The notes under the pieces are model-generated. The model had not been told where the DNA came from. It ran no database searches and saw only the letters and a program-made list of their open reading frames with translations. The position numbers and the translations under genes were made by a program. From Leptospira sp. 96542 (lineage in GTDB: Bacteria > Spirochaetota > Leptospiria > Leptospirales > Leptospiraceae): 64,000 nt of DNA. Location: assembly GCA_029310945.1 (NCBI GenBank), contig JARJFC010000001.1:1-64000 (forward strand), written 5' to 3'. How positions within the stretch are numbered: the stretch's first letter is position 1; every line of letters starts with the position of its first letter. Below are positions 47,831-58,153 of this stretch, in pieces.

Positions 47831-49237
47831 TCAGTTTGTATTCATGCTGGCGAGAAATTGATCGTTGGTCTTCGCGCCACGCATTTTTTCGATCAATAGT
47901 TCCATACTTTCGGTGATGCTCATAGGAGAAAGTACTTTTCGGAGGATAAAAACACGCATGAGCACATCGGAAGGCAAGAGGAGTTCCTCCTTCCTCGTTC
48001 CAGACCGGTTGATGTCGATGGCAGGGAAAATCCGTTTGTCAGCGAGCTTACGATCGAGGTGGATTTCCATATTCCCTGTCCCTTTGAACTCCTCAAAAAT
48101 CACCTCGTCCATCCGAGAACCTGTGTCAATGAGGGCAGTGGCGATGATGGTGAGGGAACCACCCTCTTCGATATTCCGAGCCGCCCCAAAAAACCGTTTT
48201 GGTTTGTGTAAGGCGTTGGAATCCACACCACCAGAAAGGATTTTGCCCGAAGTTGGAACCACTTGGTTGTAAGCCCGTGCAAGCCTCGTGATGGAATCAA
48301 GTAAGATGACAACGTCTTTACCATGTTCTACGAGGCGTTTTGCTTTTTCGATGACCATTTCAGCAACTTGTACGTGCCTTTGTGCGGGTTCATCAAATGT
48401 GGAACTCACCACCTCACCTTTTACATGTCTTGCCATGTCCGTCACTTCTTCTGGACGTTCATCGATAAGAAGAACAATGAGAAAAATTTCTGGGTGGTTC
48501 CTTGTGATCGCATTGGCGATGGATTGCATTAGTACTGTTTTTCCAGTCCTAGGTGGAGCCACGATGAGTGCCCTTTGTCCCTTGCCGATGGGACACATTA
48601 GATCAATGACCCTTGTATCTAAGTGGCTTGGATCAAACTCCATATTGATTTTTTCGTCAGGATAGAGTGGAGTTAGGTTATCGAATAAATTTCTTTTTTG
48701 CGCCACTTCGACAGGAAAACCATTAATCGATTCCACTCGTAACATGGCAAAAAAACGTTCTGCTTCTTTTGGTGGGCGGATGAGGCCAGTGACCGTATCA
48801 CCCGTACGCAAACCAAACAATTTGATTTGTGATGGAGAAACATAAATATCATCTGGACCTGGCACATAATTATAGTCAGGCGAACGTAGGAATCCATACC
48901 CATCCGGCAATCGTTCCATAACACCAGCAGCATGGACTTGACCATCTTTCTCTGTTTGGGCTTGCAGGAGAGCAAACATCAAATTTTGTTTCTTTAACCC
49001 GTGAGTGTTTTCTACACCCAAACCTTTTGCAAGGTCAGCTAGTTCATTGATGTTTTTCTTTTTTAATTCAACTAAATCAAGTGGTGGTGGGATTGGACCT
49101 TCATACCGATTCTTTTTTTTCTTAAACTGTTTTGGTGGTTCGGAACTTTCCTCTTGGTCCATAATTCCGTTTGTGTATTCAGGTTGTTCTTCAGTGGTAG
49201 GATTGACTTGGATTTCTTCTTGTTTGCGTGATGCCAT
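47831..49237 (-). CDS. rho: transcription termination factor Rho
   Basis: Hexameric RNA helicase that ends transcription at rut sites. The 468 aa exceed E. coli Rho (419) because of a charged N-terminal extension (about 1-50). The Rho-N domain ([20 protein letters not shown]) and the cold-shock RNA-binding domain ([20 protein letters not shown]) follow. The ATPase has Walker A in [13 protein letters not shown] and Walker B in [17 protein letters not shown], and the Q/R-loop segments are intact. Expressed with rpmE, probably from a promoter in the 141-bp gap upstream. Confidence 0.97.
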   Translation of the reverse strand: MASRKQEEIQVNPTTEEQPEYTNGIMDQEESSEPPKQFKKKKNRYEGPIPPPLDLVELKKKNINELADLAKGLGVENTHGLKKQNLMFALLQAQTEKDGQVHAAGVMERLPDGYGFLRSPDYNYVPGPDDIYVSPSQIKLFGLRTGDTVTGLIRPPKEAERFFAMLRVESINGFPVEVAQKRNLFDNLTPLYPDEKINMEFDPSHLDTRVIDLMCPIGKGQRALIVAPPRTGKTVLMQSIANAITRNHPEIFLIVLLIDERPEEVTDMARHVKGEVVSSTFDEPAQRHVQVAEMVIEKAKRLVEHGKDVVILLDSITRLARAYNQVVPTSGKILSGGVDSNALHKPKRFFGAARNIEEGGSLTIIATALIDTGSRMDEVIFEEFKGTGNMEIHLDRKLADKRIFPAIDINRSGTRKEELLLPSDVLMRVFILRKVLSPMSITESMELLIEKMRGAKTNDQFLASMNTN

Positions 49238-49378
49238 AAAATAGTTTACATTGGTTATTTAAGATTTTGATTAAATTTGGGAACCCATTTGTGCAAGTAG
49301 TGTATGCAAGTTAAACAGCGAGGTTAGAGGATGTTCTTTTCAAATGGTAATAAAAAAATCAATTCTCTACTAAATCCG

Positions 49379-50524
49379 TCAACGTCTTTTTTTTGACTTT
49401 TTGGCCGATTGGGCTTTCTTTCCTGGTATTTTCTCGTTTTTCTTAACTTTTTCTTTGGTCTTTGCTTTTTTTTTGGGTGCCAATTTTTGTTTTGGAGCCA
49501 GTTCTTTTTTGACCTTCTCTTTTTTATCCGATCGCTTCCGAGGAATTACTTTTTTTGCAGGGTTCTCTTCTTTGAATCTTTCATTCAAATTCAAGTATTT
49601 GATTCTGTTTTGGAGAGTCGTACGAGGGATACCAAGCTCCGATGCTGCATGTGAAATATTATTTTGATTTTTTTTGAGAGATTCATGGATATAGGCAGAT
49701 TCCATTTCTTCCAAAACTTTTTCCAAAGGGAATTTTGCCAAAAATGCATCTTCCAAACTCGGAAACCGAATGCCCGTTTTGTGGTGTTTTTTGACCCCAT
49801 CCCCAAGTTCAGTAAAATGGTATAAAAAACCCACAATCTTTTTGTCTTTCCTAAGAGTGATGATACGAAGGAACATATCCAAGGCAAACACGGGGGTTTG
49901 TAAAGACGATATATTTGTTTCCTTAGTCAAATCCAAATCATGTTCTTTTAGGTAATTGGCAAACACTTCGCGGTTTAAGTCTCTCAAATAATCTTCTGCC
50001 TTTTTTAGAGAATCTCCAAGTGCTGGTTTTGGCAGAATTTTCGTTTCAAAACTTTCATTATAAAATATAGAATTGCCTGAAACATCGGTGGCAAACAATC
50101 CATCCGGAAAATGACTCAGAATCATTTCCATAAACCAATGGATTGTATCTTTACTTTCTTTCTGTTTTTCGATTTTTGTTTGGATGGACGTTAAATTCGG
50201 ATCTCTGTTTGTTTTGGCATCTAACTTAGTGAATGCGGCAAGGAACCTAGGTTTATCCCAATAATCCACACGTTCACCCAAATGCCCTATCACTGGAATT
50301 TCTTGAGATTCTTTAAAAAACAAAAGTAAGTTTGGACTGAGTTCTAATTCTAAAATTTCCGTTGGGATTGATTCGTAATCCGTTCGCTCTGCACCCAAAT
50401 CGGATAGTTCACGGTGCACGCGGTCTTTGGAGAGTAAACCCAGTAGCTCGCCCGTTTCCGAAACTACAGGCAAATGGCTTGCTTTGGTCATTAAAAAATG
50501 ACGATACAGAGACTCGATCTTCAC
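49379..50524 (-). CDS. CBS/PAS/Fis-type regulator with histone-like lysine-rich tail
   Basis: A 381-aa protein with an unusual domain order. Residues ~8-40 form a CBS-like motif (ASHLPVVSETGELLGLLSKD). About 130-235 form a PAS-like sensor (ILSHFPDGLFATDVSGNSIF, NESFE). About 265-310 form a Fis-type helix-turn-helix (NNISHAASELGIPRTTLQNR). The last ~70 residues are almost only Lys, Ala, Pro, Glu, as in histone H1 C-tails. There is no sigma-54 AAA+ domain, so it cannot act as a classical enhancer-binding protein. The start is GTG at 50524. Transcribed alone; its target genes are unknown. Confidence 0.8.
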   Translation of the reverse strand: MKIESLYRHFLMTKASHLPVVSETGELLGLLSKDRVHRELSDLGAERTDYESIPTEILELELSPNLLLFFKESQEIPVIGHLGERVDYWDKPRFLAAFTKLDAKTNRDPNLTSIQTKIEKQKESKDTIHWFMEMILSHFPDGLFATDVSGNSIFYNESFETKILPKPALGDSLKKAEDYLRDLNREVFANYLKEHDLDLTKETNISSLQTPVFALDMFLRIITLRKDKKIVGFLYHFTELGDGVKKHHKTGIRFPSLEDAFLAKFPLEKVLEEMESAYIHESLKKNQNNISHAASELGIPRTTLQNRIKYLNLNERFKEENPAKKVIPRKRSDKKEKVKKELAPKQKLAPKKKAKTKEKVKKNEKIPGKKAQSAKKSKKRR

Positions 50525-50571
50525 TACCGAGTCATATTCATAGAAAGAGAATCAGTGAAAATCTAAATTTT

Positions 50572-51210
50572 TTAGTTTTCTCGGATCGAACTTGGCTTTT
50601 GCCTATTGGCCGATTGCCAAATAGGATCCACCCAAACTTGGTCGGCGACTGTATATTCTTCAGGGATATCCGTTTTTTGTGTCCTCATAGACATAAGTGA
50701 GTAAACAATCGAACGTTTGTATGTGTGGAGGGAAAGATGATAATTTCCAGAAAGATAAAAATCCCGGGCATGGTCTTTTTCACTTTTTGCCATTGAGAGG
50801 TAACGTTGGATTTTTTCTTTGGTGTCCCACTCTAATTTTTTATTCGAAGCCTTATCTTCCCCTTCGATGAGTATCCATTGTCCCATTGCCTTTTGGTAAA
50901 GGTTTGTTGCAATTTCTTCCAAAGGAGTGCAGAGTTTTCTTTGGGAAAATAACACCTCACCTTCGGCAATGTTCAGAGCCTTCTCAATCTCTGGTCTTTT
51001 GCCTTGTCGGTAAGTCTCTTCTAAATCTTTTTTTAAGGATTCGATGGAAACTTTACCACTGTCAGTTTCTAATTTCAATTGATCGTTGATATCAAGCACA
51101 AGAGAAATCTTTCCATCCAATTGTTTTTTACGTTCCCTGTAGGAAAGGGTAGTCTTTCCCATTAGGGTAGTTACAAACACAAGGATTAATAAACTAACAG
51201 CAGTCTTCAT
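50572..51210 (-). CDS. exported protein of unknown function
   Basis: A 212-aa protein with a signal peptide at about residues 1-18 (KTAVSLLILVFVTTLMGKT). The mature part is helical. It ends YKRSIVYSLMSMRTQKTDIP, with a tyrosine/arginine-rich helix pair also present in the upstream neighbour (YKEGILTLRRAKRFAILAMI). The start codon overlaps the neighbour's stop (TAATG). The two look like diverged relatives of one exported family and probably act together. No known family recognised. Confidence 0.72.
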   Translation of the reverse strand: MKTAVSLLILVFVTTLMGKTTLSYRERKKQLDGKISLVLDINDQLKLETDSGKVSIESLKKDLEETYRQGKRPEIEKALNIAEGEVLFSQRKLCTPLEEIATNLYQKAMGQWILIEGEDKASNKKLEWDTKEKIQRYLSMAKSEKDHARDFYLSGNYHLSLHTYKRSIVYSLMSMRTQKTDIPEEYTVADQVWVDPIWQSANRQKPSSIREN

Positions 51211-52202
51211 TACGGTGTTTTCTTATCCTCTGGATAGGTTGCCTTTCCGTTTGCATCAAATTTTGGTGCTGGCGGAACCGATTCTCTTTTGGCACCTTCG
51301 GTTTCTTTGATTAACAAATTGGCTTCTTGTAAGAGGTCTAGTTTTTTGGAAGTGATGAAACCGTAATTGTCATCGTGTTGTTCCAAAAGATCCAAAGGTT
51401 TTGCATCTGGATTTCCTGGAGGAACCACGGTTCTTTCCATCCTCTTGTTTTCGATGAAGTTGATGAGAGTGTCCCTTACCTTTTCATAATTGCGTTGTTT
51501 TTCTTCGTTACGCGCTTCTTTTAGATCCTCGTTGGAACGGTATTGGTATTCTGGTTTGTCCTCATCAGGAGTTTTGGAATAAATCATTGCAAGGATGGCA
51601 AAACGTTTTGCTCTCCTGAGTGTCAAAATTCCTTCTTTGTAAAGAGTGAGTTTGTAACGGTATTGGTGTGGACTTGAATTGAGTCCTGTTGTGTACAAAT
51701 CTTCTGCTGACCTAAGATCACGGAAACCCAAACGAAGTAGTGCCTTCGCATTGTTATCGTTCGAGCGGATGATGGCAGGGGCTGCCGATTCAAGCAAGGA
51801 ACGAGCATCCTCAATGTATTTTTGCAAAACGATTTCAAAGATGGCCTTCAATTCCCCTTGGGCACCTCGGAGTTGGCGGAATGCATAGGTATAATTACTC
51901 TGTAAATACCACATATTTCCACTGAAATCAGATTGGTTGGCTGCCTTTAGGAGTTTGAAAAAATCAAAATCCAAATTCTTTTTGGCAGGTTCTGCCGCTG
52001 GCGCACCTGGTTGTGATGTTCCCTGTGCCACCTCTTCTTGGGACGGGGCAAGATTACTCAAGGCCACGTTGATAAAATTTAAGTTTTCTTTATTTTCAAA
52101 GATCAGAATCCCCAAATTCGTTTGTTCTGGAGATACAGCGCTTATATGTGAGATATGCCCCACAGTGAACGCCAAAAAGAGGATGATTTTCCATTTTCCC
52201 AT
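51210..52202 (-). CDS. exported protein of unknown function, paired with downstream gene
   Basis: A 330-aa protein with a signal peptide (about 1-22, IILFLAFTVGHISHISA). The body is helical and TPR-like, with a Pro/Ala-rich linker near residues 62-75 and a charged C-terminus. It shares the layout (ending helix YKLTLYKEGILTLRRAKRFA) with the 212-aa product of the next gene, to which it is joined by a one-base TAATG overlap. No named family. Divergent partners are absent; dapL lies 52 bp away on the same strand downstream in the window numbering. Confidence 0.72.
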   Translation of the reverse strand: MGKWKIILFLAFTVGHISHISAVSPEQTNLGILIFENKENLNFINVALSNLAPSQEEVAQGTSQPGAPAAEPAKKNLDFDFFKLLKAANQSDFSGNMWYLQSNYTYAFRQLRGAQGELKAIFEIVLQKYIEDARSLLESAAPAIIRSNDNNAKALLRLGFRDLRSAEDLYTTGLNSSPHQYRYKLTLYKEGILTLRRAKRFAILAMIYSKTPDEDKPEYQYRSNEDLKEARNEEKQRNYEKVRDTLINFIENKRMERTVVPPGNPDAKPLDLLEQHDDNYGFITSKKLDLLQEANLLIKETEGAKRESVPPAPKFDANGKATYPEDKKTP

Positions 52203-52254
52203 AGCTCTACCTTGTTTTATATATCGGAGCTATGAGAATTTCCAGGACTAAATT

Positions 52255-53481
52255 TTACATTTTTTGGATGCGTTCGATGGCAGAAAGTACATCTTCTCGT
52301 TTCCCAAAGGCCGAAAGTCGAAAATACCCCTCTCCAGCCGGTCCAAAACCGGAACCTGGTGTGCCCACAACTTGTGCCTTTGAGAGGAGTTCATCAAAAA
52401 ATTCCCAAGATTTGAGATTCCGAGGGGTTTTTAGCCAAATATAGGGTGCATTTGTCCCACCAAAAACTTTGTATCCTGCCTTATCCAAACCTTCACGAAT
52501 GAGTTTTGCATTTTCCATATAATAGGAAATTTGTTCTTTGATTTCTTTTTGGCCTTGTTCGGAAAACACTGCCTCTGCCCCTTTTTGGGTCACATAGGAA
52601 ACACCATTGAATTTTGTGGTGTGGCGACGGCTCCAGAGTGAATTGAAACTCACATCTTCCCCTGCTTTTGTTTTACCTTTCAGTTCTTTTGGAATCACAA
52701 GGTAGGCACAACGCATACCCGTAAACCCAGCCGTTTTGGAAAAGGAACGAAATTCCATGGCCACTTCCTTTGCTCCAGGAATTTCATAAATTGATTTTGG
52801 AATTTCTTTGTCTTGGATAAAAGACTCATAGGCAGAATCATACAAAATGATACTTCCCATTTTTTTTGCATATGCCACCCATTCCGCCAAACGAGTTTTT
52901 GTTGCCACCATACCTGTTGGGTTGTTCGGATAACAAAGGTAAATGATATCCGGTTTTTCTTTTGGAAAATCTGGTTCAAAATTATTTTCTTCCGTGGCAG
53001 GCATGTAGATGATATTGTCATAACGACCGTCTGGTCCGACCTCACCTGTTCGCCCCGCCATCACGTTGGTATCAACATACACTGGGTAGACGGGATCAAC
53101 CACAGCCACTTTACTATCCAAAGAAAAAATTTCTTGGATGTTTCCGCAGTCACATTTCGAACCGTCTGATACAAAAACTTCGTCTTCCGACAAACTCACT
53201 CCCCGTGCCGTATAATCGTTTTGGATGATTTTTTGGATAAGAAAACTATAACCTTGTTCAGGACCATATCCATGGAAACCACTGGCAGTTCCCATCTCTT
53301 TCGCAGCATCTACCATCGCATTCACAATGCTTGGTGCCAAAGGAAGTGTCACATCCCCAATCCCCAATCGAATGATTTTTTGCGTAGGATTTTGTTCTGA
53401 ATAAACCTTTACCCTTCTTCCGATTTCAGGGAATAAATACCCTGCTTTTAATTTTAAATAGTGTTCATTGATTTGAGTCAT
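52255..53481 (-). CDS. dapL: LL-diaminopimelate aminotransferase
   Basis: Converts tetrahydrodipicolinate plus glutamate to LL-diaminopimelate in one step, the lysine/peptidoglycan route used by Leptospira, plants and Chlamydia. The PLP enzyme has 408 aa. Signature segments are [41 protein letters not shown], the NPTG motif in [13 protein letters not shown], and the Schiff-base lysine in [18 protein letters not shown]. The start overlaps the DUF2203 gene by 17 bp, so they are translated in one operon with pyrB. Confidence 0.96.
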   Translation of the reverse strand: MTQINEHYLKLKAGYLFPEIGRRVKVYSEQNPTQKIIRLGIGDVTLPLAPSIVNAMVDAAKEMGTASGFHGYGPEQGYSFLIQKIIQNDYTARGVSLSEDEVFVSDGSKCDCGNIQEIFSLDSKVAVVDPVYPVYVDTNVMAGRTGEVGPDGRYDNIIYMPATEENNFEPDFPKEKPDIIYLCYPNNPTGMVATKTRLAEWVAYAKKMGSIILYDSAYESFIQDKEIPKSIYEIPGAKEVAMEFRSFSKTAGFTGMRCAYLVIPKELKGKTKAGEDVSFNSLWSRRHTTKFNGVSYVTQKGAEAVFSEQGQKEIKEQISYYMENAKLIREGLDKAGYKVFGGTNAPYIWLKTPRNLKSWEFFDELLSKAQVVGTPGSGFGPAGEGYFRLSAFGKREDVLSAIERIQKM

Positions 53482-53827
53482 TTTCCTTATCCTCTATGAG
53501 TTTGCGTGATCTAAATCCTTCGTTGTATCCATGTTCATACAGTACGTCTTCTTCGCCCCAGGTCCAACAATAGTACCCAGAACCATTGTCAAAGTCCACA
53601 AGCCAAAGGCCTTTGACATCAATCCCCATTGCCAAAATTTCATTTGACCAATGTTTGACAAGGTTTGAAATTTCTTCTTCCTTCGCTTCTAGAATATTTT
53701 CGGGAAAAACTTGTTTTCTGATTTCAGAAGCAAGAACACTCGATTTGAGATAATACTCTTTTGTGATTTCTCGAACCAAGGGAAGAACTTCTTTTGCTTC
53801 CACCAAAGTCCAAATTTTTTTATTCAA
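53465..53827 (-). CDS. DUF2203 family protein
   Basis: A 120-aa soluble protein. The family signature is visible: [17 protein letters not shown] at the start, then [20 protein letters not shown] and the terminal H-GY-GF-SRK. The function of DUF2203 is not known. The start is TTG at 53827, overlapping the pyrB end by 8 bp; its own end overlaps dapL by 17 bp. It is therefore translationally linked to both. Confidence 0.85.
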   Translation of the reverse strand: MNKKIWTLVEAKEVLPLVREITKEYYLKSSVLASEIRKQVFPENILEAKEEEISNLVKHWSNEILAMGIDVKGLWLVDFDNGSGYYCWTWGEEDVLYEHGYNEGFRSRKLIEDKENDSNQ

Positions 53828-54752
53828 AATCCACTCCCAAACTCAAACACAGAAGTGCCATTCTCACAACAACACCATATTTCGCCTGACGGAAGTAAGC
53901 TGCATTTGGCAAATCATCCACATCTGTCGAAAGTTCATTCACCCTTGGGAGTGGATGGAGGATGGTTGTATTTTTTTTGGATGCGAGCACTAATTCCTTA
54001 TTCACTTTATAAATATCTTTTAATTTTTCGTATTCTCTATGATCAGGGAACCTTTCTTCTTGGATGCGAGTAACATAAGCCACATCTGCATCCCAAAATG
54101 CTTTCACATCATTAGTTTCTTCCCAAGTCATGGGAAACCCTTCCAGGTTTTTTTTGTAGGATGCGGGTAATCGTAATTCGTCAGGGGATATCAAATAAAG
54201 ATGAACTGGAAAATGTCGCAAAAGGTTGATGAGGGAATGAATTGTTCGACCATACTTTAAATCGCCAATGAAAGCAATGTTCAGACCATCAATTTTTCCC
54301 TTTTCAGAAATGATGGTGTACAAATCAAGAAGTGCCTGGGTGGGGTGCTGGCCTGCTCCGTCCCCTGCGTTGATGACAGGGATGTTCACGGCACCAGCGG
54401 CAATCCTTGAGGAACCTTCGACAGGGTGGCGGATGACGGCAATGTCCACGTAGGCCTCTATCATCTTCATTGTATCGTAAAGGGTTTCACCTTTCGAAAT
54501 AGAAGAAAATTGAAACCCGACCGTTGAAATAAGCCTTCCACCTAACCTTTCCATGGCGGCTTCAAATGACAAACGGGTGCGAGTGGAGGCTTCAAAAAAC
54601 AAGGAAGCGAGGAGTTTACCATTTAAAATTCCAAAGGCTTTGCCTGACTCATGGAGAGCATGCATCCGGTGTGTTTTGTCTACGATGAATTCCAAATCAG
54701 ATTTGGAAAATTGGAGGGTGTCTAGGATGTTTTTATGGGAGTAGGATGGCAT
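53820..54752 (-). CDS. pyrB: aspartate carbamoyltransferase catalytic chain
   Basis: Condenses aspartate and carbamoyl phosphate to carbamoyl-aspartate in pyrimidine synthesis. The 310-aa protein has the carbamoyl-phosphate motif [16 protein letters not shown], the IRHPVEGSS segment, [20 protein letters not shown] and [15 protein letters not shown] regulatory PyrI chain is not adjacent. I start at the ATG at 54752; the longer frame begins with TTG at 54773. It leads an overlapping three-gene unit with the DUF2203 and dapL genes. Confidence 0.96.
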   Translation of the reverse strand: MPSYSHKNILDTLQFSKSDLEFIVDKTHRMHALHESGKAFGILNGKLLASLFFEASTRTRLSFEAAMERLGGRLISTVGFQFSSISKGETLYDTMKMIEAYVDIAVIRHPVEGSSRIAAGAVNIPVINAGDGAGQHPTQALLDLYTIISEKGKIDGLNIAFIGDLKYGRTIHSLINLLRHFPVHLYLISPDELRLPASYKKNLEGFPMTWEETNDVKAFWDADVAYVTRIQEERFPDHREYEKLKDIYKVNKELVLASKKNTTILHPLPRVNELSTDVDDLPNAAYFRQAKYGVVVRMALLCLSLGVDFE

Positions 54753-54819
54753 AAATCGCAAATCTTTTACCAAGGGTTTTTGGTATCGAAGAAATCGAAA
54801 ACAAAATTTTCTGGTTTAT

Positions 54820-55233
54820 ATGTCTGATTCTATCCGAAACAAAATCAGTGAAATGGAACTTGTCACACAACATCTGGTGCAACCTGACGATTTGAACTAC
54901 CATAACAATCTTTTTGGGGGCAAAATGTTATCCTGGATCGACGAAGGGATGGCCATGTTTGTCATGACGAAAATCCAATACACGAACATCGTCACCATCA
55001 GTATGGACAATGTTGTGTTCCGGAACCCTGCTCGTGCGGGCGACATCATTCAAATTTTTGGAAAAATCGTGAAGTATGGCCGCTCATCGGTAACAAGCCG
55101 AACTCTCGCCATCACAAACAACCCACAAACCAGAAAACTGTCAGAAGTGATCGAAAGCGAGATCACCTACGTATGTTTAGGCGAAAATGGCAAACCTACA
55201 GCATATTTTCGAAATTTCACCCCTCCCACTTAG
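54820..55233 (+). CDS. acyl-CoA thioesterase (YciA/hotdog family)
   Basis: A 137-aa single-hotdog enzyme hydrolysing acyl-CoA. The active-site segment [20 protein letters not shown] includes the catalytic Asp, and [19 protein letters not shown] is the core strand. Normally hexameric in the cytoplasm. It is divergent from pyrB (67 bp) and overlaps the 3' end of ubiX by 17 bp on the opposite strand. The chain-length preference is not predictable. Confidence 0.92.
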   Translation: MSDSIRNKISEMELVTQHLVQPDDLNYHNNLFGGKMLSWIDEGMAMFVMTKIQYTNIVTISMDNVVFRNPARAGDIIQIFGKIVKYGRSSVTSRTLAITNNPQTRKLSEVIESEITYVCLGENGKPTAYFRNFTPPT

Positions 55234-55813
55234 GGAAGAGAGAATGTGGCTTTCCGAGCAAACTAAAAATTCGGCCTGCTAAAAAATCACCCAAATCATC
55301 TAAAGTTTTTGGCATTTGGTAAAACCCGGGAGATGCGGGCAGTAAAATTGCCCCCGCCTCATCGAGAGCCAACATATTCTTTAAATGCATTCGGTTGTAT
55401 GGAGTTTCTCTCGGAACAATGATGAGCCTTCTGCGTTCCTTGAGGCTCACGTCTGCAGCACGTTCAATTAAATTTTCTGTGAGCCCCATGGACATAGAAG
55501 CCACGGTTTTCATACTGCAAGGTATAACAACCATTGCATCCCAAGGGTTTGATCCACTGGCAATATCAGAACCAATATCAAAAAAATTACGAATATGAAA
55601 TTTATGTTTAGCGGAAGGATTCCATTTTTTTTTTACAAACTCCAAAATATCTTCTGCAGTTTTTACGGACACTTCGTACTCTTCTGAAAAAATCCGAAGT
55701 GCTGCAGGACTTGCAGTTAAATAGGTTTCGCCTTCAACTTCATACAAAGCCCTAAGGAACCTAGCAGCGTAAATGCTACCACTGGCACCCGCAAGACCCA
55801 CAACCAATTTCAT
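55217..55813 (-). CDS. ubiX: flavin prenyltransferase (UbiX family)
   Basis: Makes prenylated FMN for UbiD-type decarboxylases. The 198 aa show the FMN-binding [15 protein letters not shown], the catalytic region [20 protein letters not shown] and the C-terminal [18 protein letters not shown]. The pair with a UbiA-like prenyltransferase suggests quinone synthesis; in menaquinone makers using the futalosine route it could be the MqnM-like partner. The start overlaps the upstream UbiA-like gene end by 4 bp. Confidence 0.94.
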   Translation of the reverse strand: MKLVVGLAGASGSIYAARFLRALYEVEGETYLTASPAALRIFSEEYEVSVKTAEDILEFVKKKWNPSAKHKFHIRNFFDIGSDIASGSNPWDAMVVIPCSMKTVASMSMGLTENLIERAADVSLKERRRLIIVPRETPYNRMHLKNMLALDEAGAILLPASPGFYQMPKTLDDLGDFLAGRIFSLLGKPHSLFPKWEG

Positions 55814-56721
55814 AAGCCAGAAATACCTGACGATATCTTTATAAAAAACTCACTCCATTTGTCTATGAGTATGGCAAAAAACAAAACCACACTGATCCAA
55901 GAATTGATTTGGTAAAATTTTAATGGGAGATTTTTACCGCGGTACACATAAGAAATTTTATGTTCATACAAAACGAGAACAACGATGACAGAAAGGATTA
56001 AAAAGTATAATATCCCAAGACCTGCAGTGTAACCGGCAAAGATAAAAAACCCAAAACATAAAATATGTAATAATACGGCAATGATCCGAGAATTCAATTC
56101 ACCAAGCTTAGAGGGGATCGAATGGAGATTTTCTTTTTTGTCAAAATCCATATCCTGAATTGCATACAATACATCAAAGGCGGAAATATGAAATAACAAC
56201 CCAGCAGAGAATAGAATGGGAATGAGACTAATGGTTTCTGTGACGGCAACCCAGGCACCAAGTGGTGCAAGAGCAATGGCCAAACCCAAAACCAGATGAC
56301 AAAATAGAGTGAACCGTTTGGTGAGAGAGTATAAAAATAAAACGAATAGTGCCGGAAACGAAAGTAAAAAGGCGAGTTTATTCACAAAAAAACTGGCAAA
56401 TATAAAAACAAAGGAAGAAAGCCCAATGAATAAGAGCGCCGAAAGTTTGGAAATTTTACCCGCAGGGATCTCCCGCATTTCTGTCCGAGGGTTCTTTTCA
56501 TCAATCTCCGCATCCACATAACGATTGAAACCCATGGCCGCAGACCGAGCCGAAACCAAACATACAAGGCAGAGAAGCGCAATCCGGAGTAAATCGCCCG
56601 ATTCTAAGGGAGATTCCAAGTAGGCCAAGAGAAAACATATACCCGCAAAGGGCATGGCGAAAAGAGTGTGGGAGAATTTTACCATTTGACCGTACAAAAC
56701 TAAGTTTTTGAAGAATTTCAT
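55810..56721 (-). CDS. UbiA-family aromatic prenyltransferase (UbiA or MqnP)
   Basis: A 303-aa inner-membrane enzyme with eight to nine hydrophobic helices. It carries both Asp-rich Mg2+-pyrophosphate sites: [20 protein letters not shown] (about 70-90) and [18 protein letters not shown] (about 190). It attaches a polyprenyl tail to an aromatic acid. Leptospira uses menaquinone, so MqnP of the futalosine pathway is as likely as 4-hydroxybenzoate transferase. First gene of an operon with ubiX. Confidence 0.92.
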   Translation of the reverse strand: MKFFKNLVLYGQMVKFSHTLFAMPFAGICFLLAYLESPLESGDLLRIALLCLVCLVSARSAAMGFNRYVDAEIDEKNPRTEMREIPAGKISKLSALLFIGLSSFVFIFASFFVNKLAFLLSFPALFVLFLYSLTKRFTLFCHLVLGLAIALAPLGAWVAVTETISLIPILFSAGLLFHISAFDVLYAIQDMDFDKKENLHSIPSKLGELNSRIIAVLLHILCFGFFIFAGYTAGLGILYFLILSVIVVLVLYEHKISYVYRGKNLPLKFYQINSWISVVLFFAILIDKWSEFFIKISSGISGL

Positions 56722-56815
56722 GGGATCCTGACTGCCCTCTCTTTAGACAGGGTGATATATTTTTGGTTCATTAAAGATACAATTTTGACCGTTCTTTAAA
56801 CCAAGGAATCATACC

Positions 56816-57613
56816 ATGGTCATTCGTCTTTCTTTTCTTCTCTTATTTACAATCTCTCTTTTGGCCCACACAAGTGTAAAGGATCGCCCCATCCAAATTT
56901 ACTTCCATTGCGGGAGTGAAGTTTTTACAAAAATGGACGACGAGGGACGGGGGGGTCTCAGTGCCTTACTTGGGTTTGTGGAACGAGAAAAAATGAATTT
57001 GGATCTGAAACAAGGCAAAGGATATCTCCTCTTTCCATTTGGATCCAAAGAAAACCAAAAAGAATTTCCCTTTGATGGTTTGGAGATCGGAAAGGACAAC
57101 CAATTGGAACATGGCTCTGTTAAACTTGGACTTGGCAATTTGAAACAATTGTCAAAACAAAAGGATTTGGATGATTTTGATTCCTGGATTTTGTTTGCTG
57201 AAGAAAAAGACAATCAGGATTTGGAAAACTTTTCCTGGTCGGACACGAGCGAACTTCCCATCTTTATTTTTGGTTCTTACAAAGACTCTGCTAGCTTTCG
57301 TTTCCTATCCAATGTCCACCAAATTGAGTGTCCCAAAGATTATGGAAGGCTTGGAATTCTATCTTTGTATTTTAGAAAACGCGACCTAATCCGTTTGGAT
57401 TACCGTGTGGAAGCAATCAACCTTGTTGACAGAAACAGATCCTGGAAACCAAAACACGAAGGTCATCCAGAAGATAAATTAAAAAACCCTACTCCGAATA
57501 GGAAGGACAAAGATCCGAAAGTGGGCAAGATGGACAATCCGTACGCCTTGCCGCACACTGTTTACGACCGAGAAATATTAGGTAAAGAGATAGGTTTCGG
57601 CAAAACGCGGTAG
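56816..57613 (+). CDS. exported protein of unknown function
   Basis: A 265-aa protein with a signal peptide (about 1-19, LSFLLLFTISLLAHTSV). The central region is mixed alpha/beta (IYFHCGSEVFTKMDDEGRGG, SLYFRKRDLIRLDYRVEAIN). No catalytic motif is recognised. The last 41 codons overlap the nth gene on the opposite strand by 125 bp, so the C-terminus (PTPNRKDKDPKVGKMDNPYA) is constrained by Nth coding. Isolated on the plus strand. Confidence 0.68.
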   Translation: MVIRLSFLLLFTISLLAHTSVKDRPIQIYFHCGSEVFTKMDDEGRGGLSALLGFVEREKMNLDLKQGKGYLLFPFGSKENQKEFPFDGLEIGKDNQLEHGSVKLGLGNLKQLSKQKDLDDFDSWILFAEEKDNQDLENFSWSDTSELPIFIFGSYKDSASFRFLSNVHQIECPKDYGRLGILSLYFRKRDLIRLDYRVEAINLVDRNRSWKPKHEGHPEDKLKNPTPNRKDKDPKVGKMDNPYALPHTVYDREILGKEIGFGKTR

Positions 57614-58145
57614 GTGTGATTTTTAACATATCTTTTTCGATTTTGATTGGGTCTGTGTTTTTGGTAAACCCAAGTCGTTTGGTGATACGTTTGACATGGG
57701 TATCCACAACAAATCCCTCCACCACACCATAAAGCTCAGCAAGAACCACATTGGCAGTTTTACGTCCAAATCCAGGAAGTTTGATCGCATCTTCCATTTT
57801 ATTCGGGATGATACCACCAAATTCGTTTAACACCATCTTGGCGAAACCTTGGATGTTTTTTGCTTTGTTCTTATAAAACCCAGTAGAAAAAACTTTTTTC
57901 TCAATTTGAGACAATTCGGCATTTGCAAAGGATGCAAGTGTGGGAAAAGTTCGAAACAGTTCGGGTGAGATTTGGTTTACACGTTCGTCCGTACACTGTG
58001 CACTCAAAATGACAGCAATGGCAAGTTCATGTGGTTGTTTGTAGTGGAGGGGGGTTTCCACCTCACCGAATTCTTTTTTTAAACGAGAATAAACTTCGGT
58101 GAGGGAAGGTGTTTTTCTGGTTCGGTTCACGCAAACCAGAGTCAA
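57489..58145 (-). CDS. nth: endonuclease III, DNA glycosylase/AP lyase
   Basis: Base-excision repair enzyme for oxidised pyrimidines. The 218 aa show the helix-hairpin-helix LPGFGRKTANVVLAEL with the catalytic Lys, and the catalytic Asp in VVDTHVKRITKRLG. The C-terminal [4Fe-4S] loop has cysteines spaced C-x6-C-x2-C-x5-C (CAARRTDCPSCPLSDLC). The start is TTG at 58145 (GTG at 58130 is an alternative), 8 bp after rpmB. The 3' 125 bp lie antisense to the unknown exported gene. Confidence 0.95.
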   Translation of the reverse strand: MTLVCVNRTRKTPSLTEVYSRLKKEFGEVETPLHYKQPHELAIAVILSAQCTDERVNQISPELFRTFPTLASFANAELSQIEKKVFSTGFYKNKAKNIQGFAKMVLNEFGGIIPNKMEDAIKLPGFGRKTANVVLAELYGVVEGFVVDTHVKRITKRLGFTKNTDPIKIEKDMLKITPTAFCRNLSLYLIFLGRKQCAARRTDCPSCPLSDLCPSYSE

Positions 58146-58153
58146 AACCTGAG

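Noticed and set aside
47831..49237. Several long open frames antisense to rho, sucA, lpdA and gltA
   Set aside because: They follow the codon pattern of the known genes on the other strand and give low-complexity products, so they are shadows.
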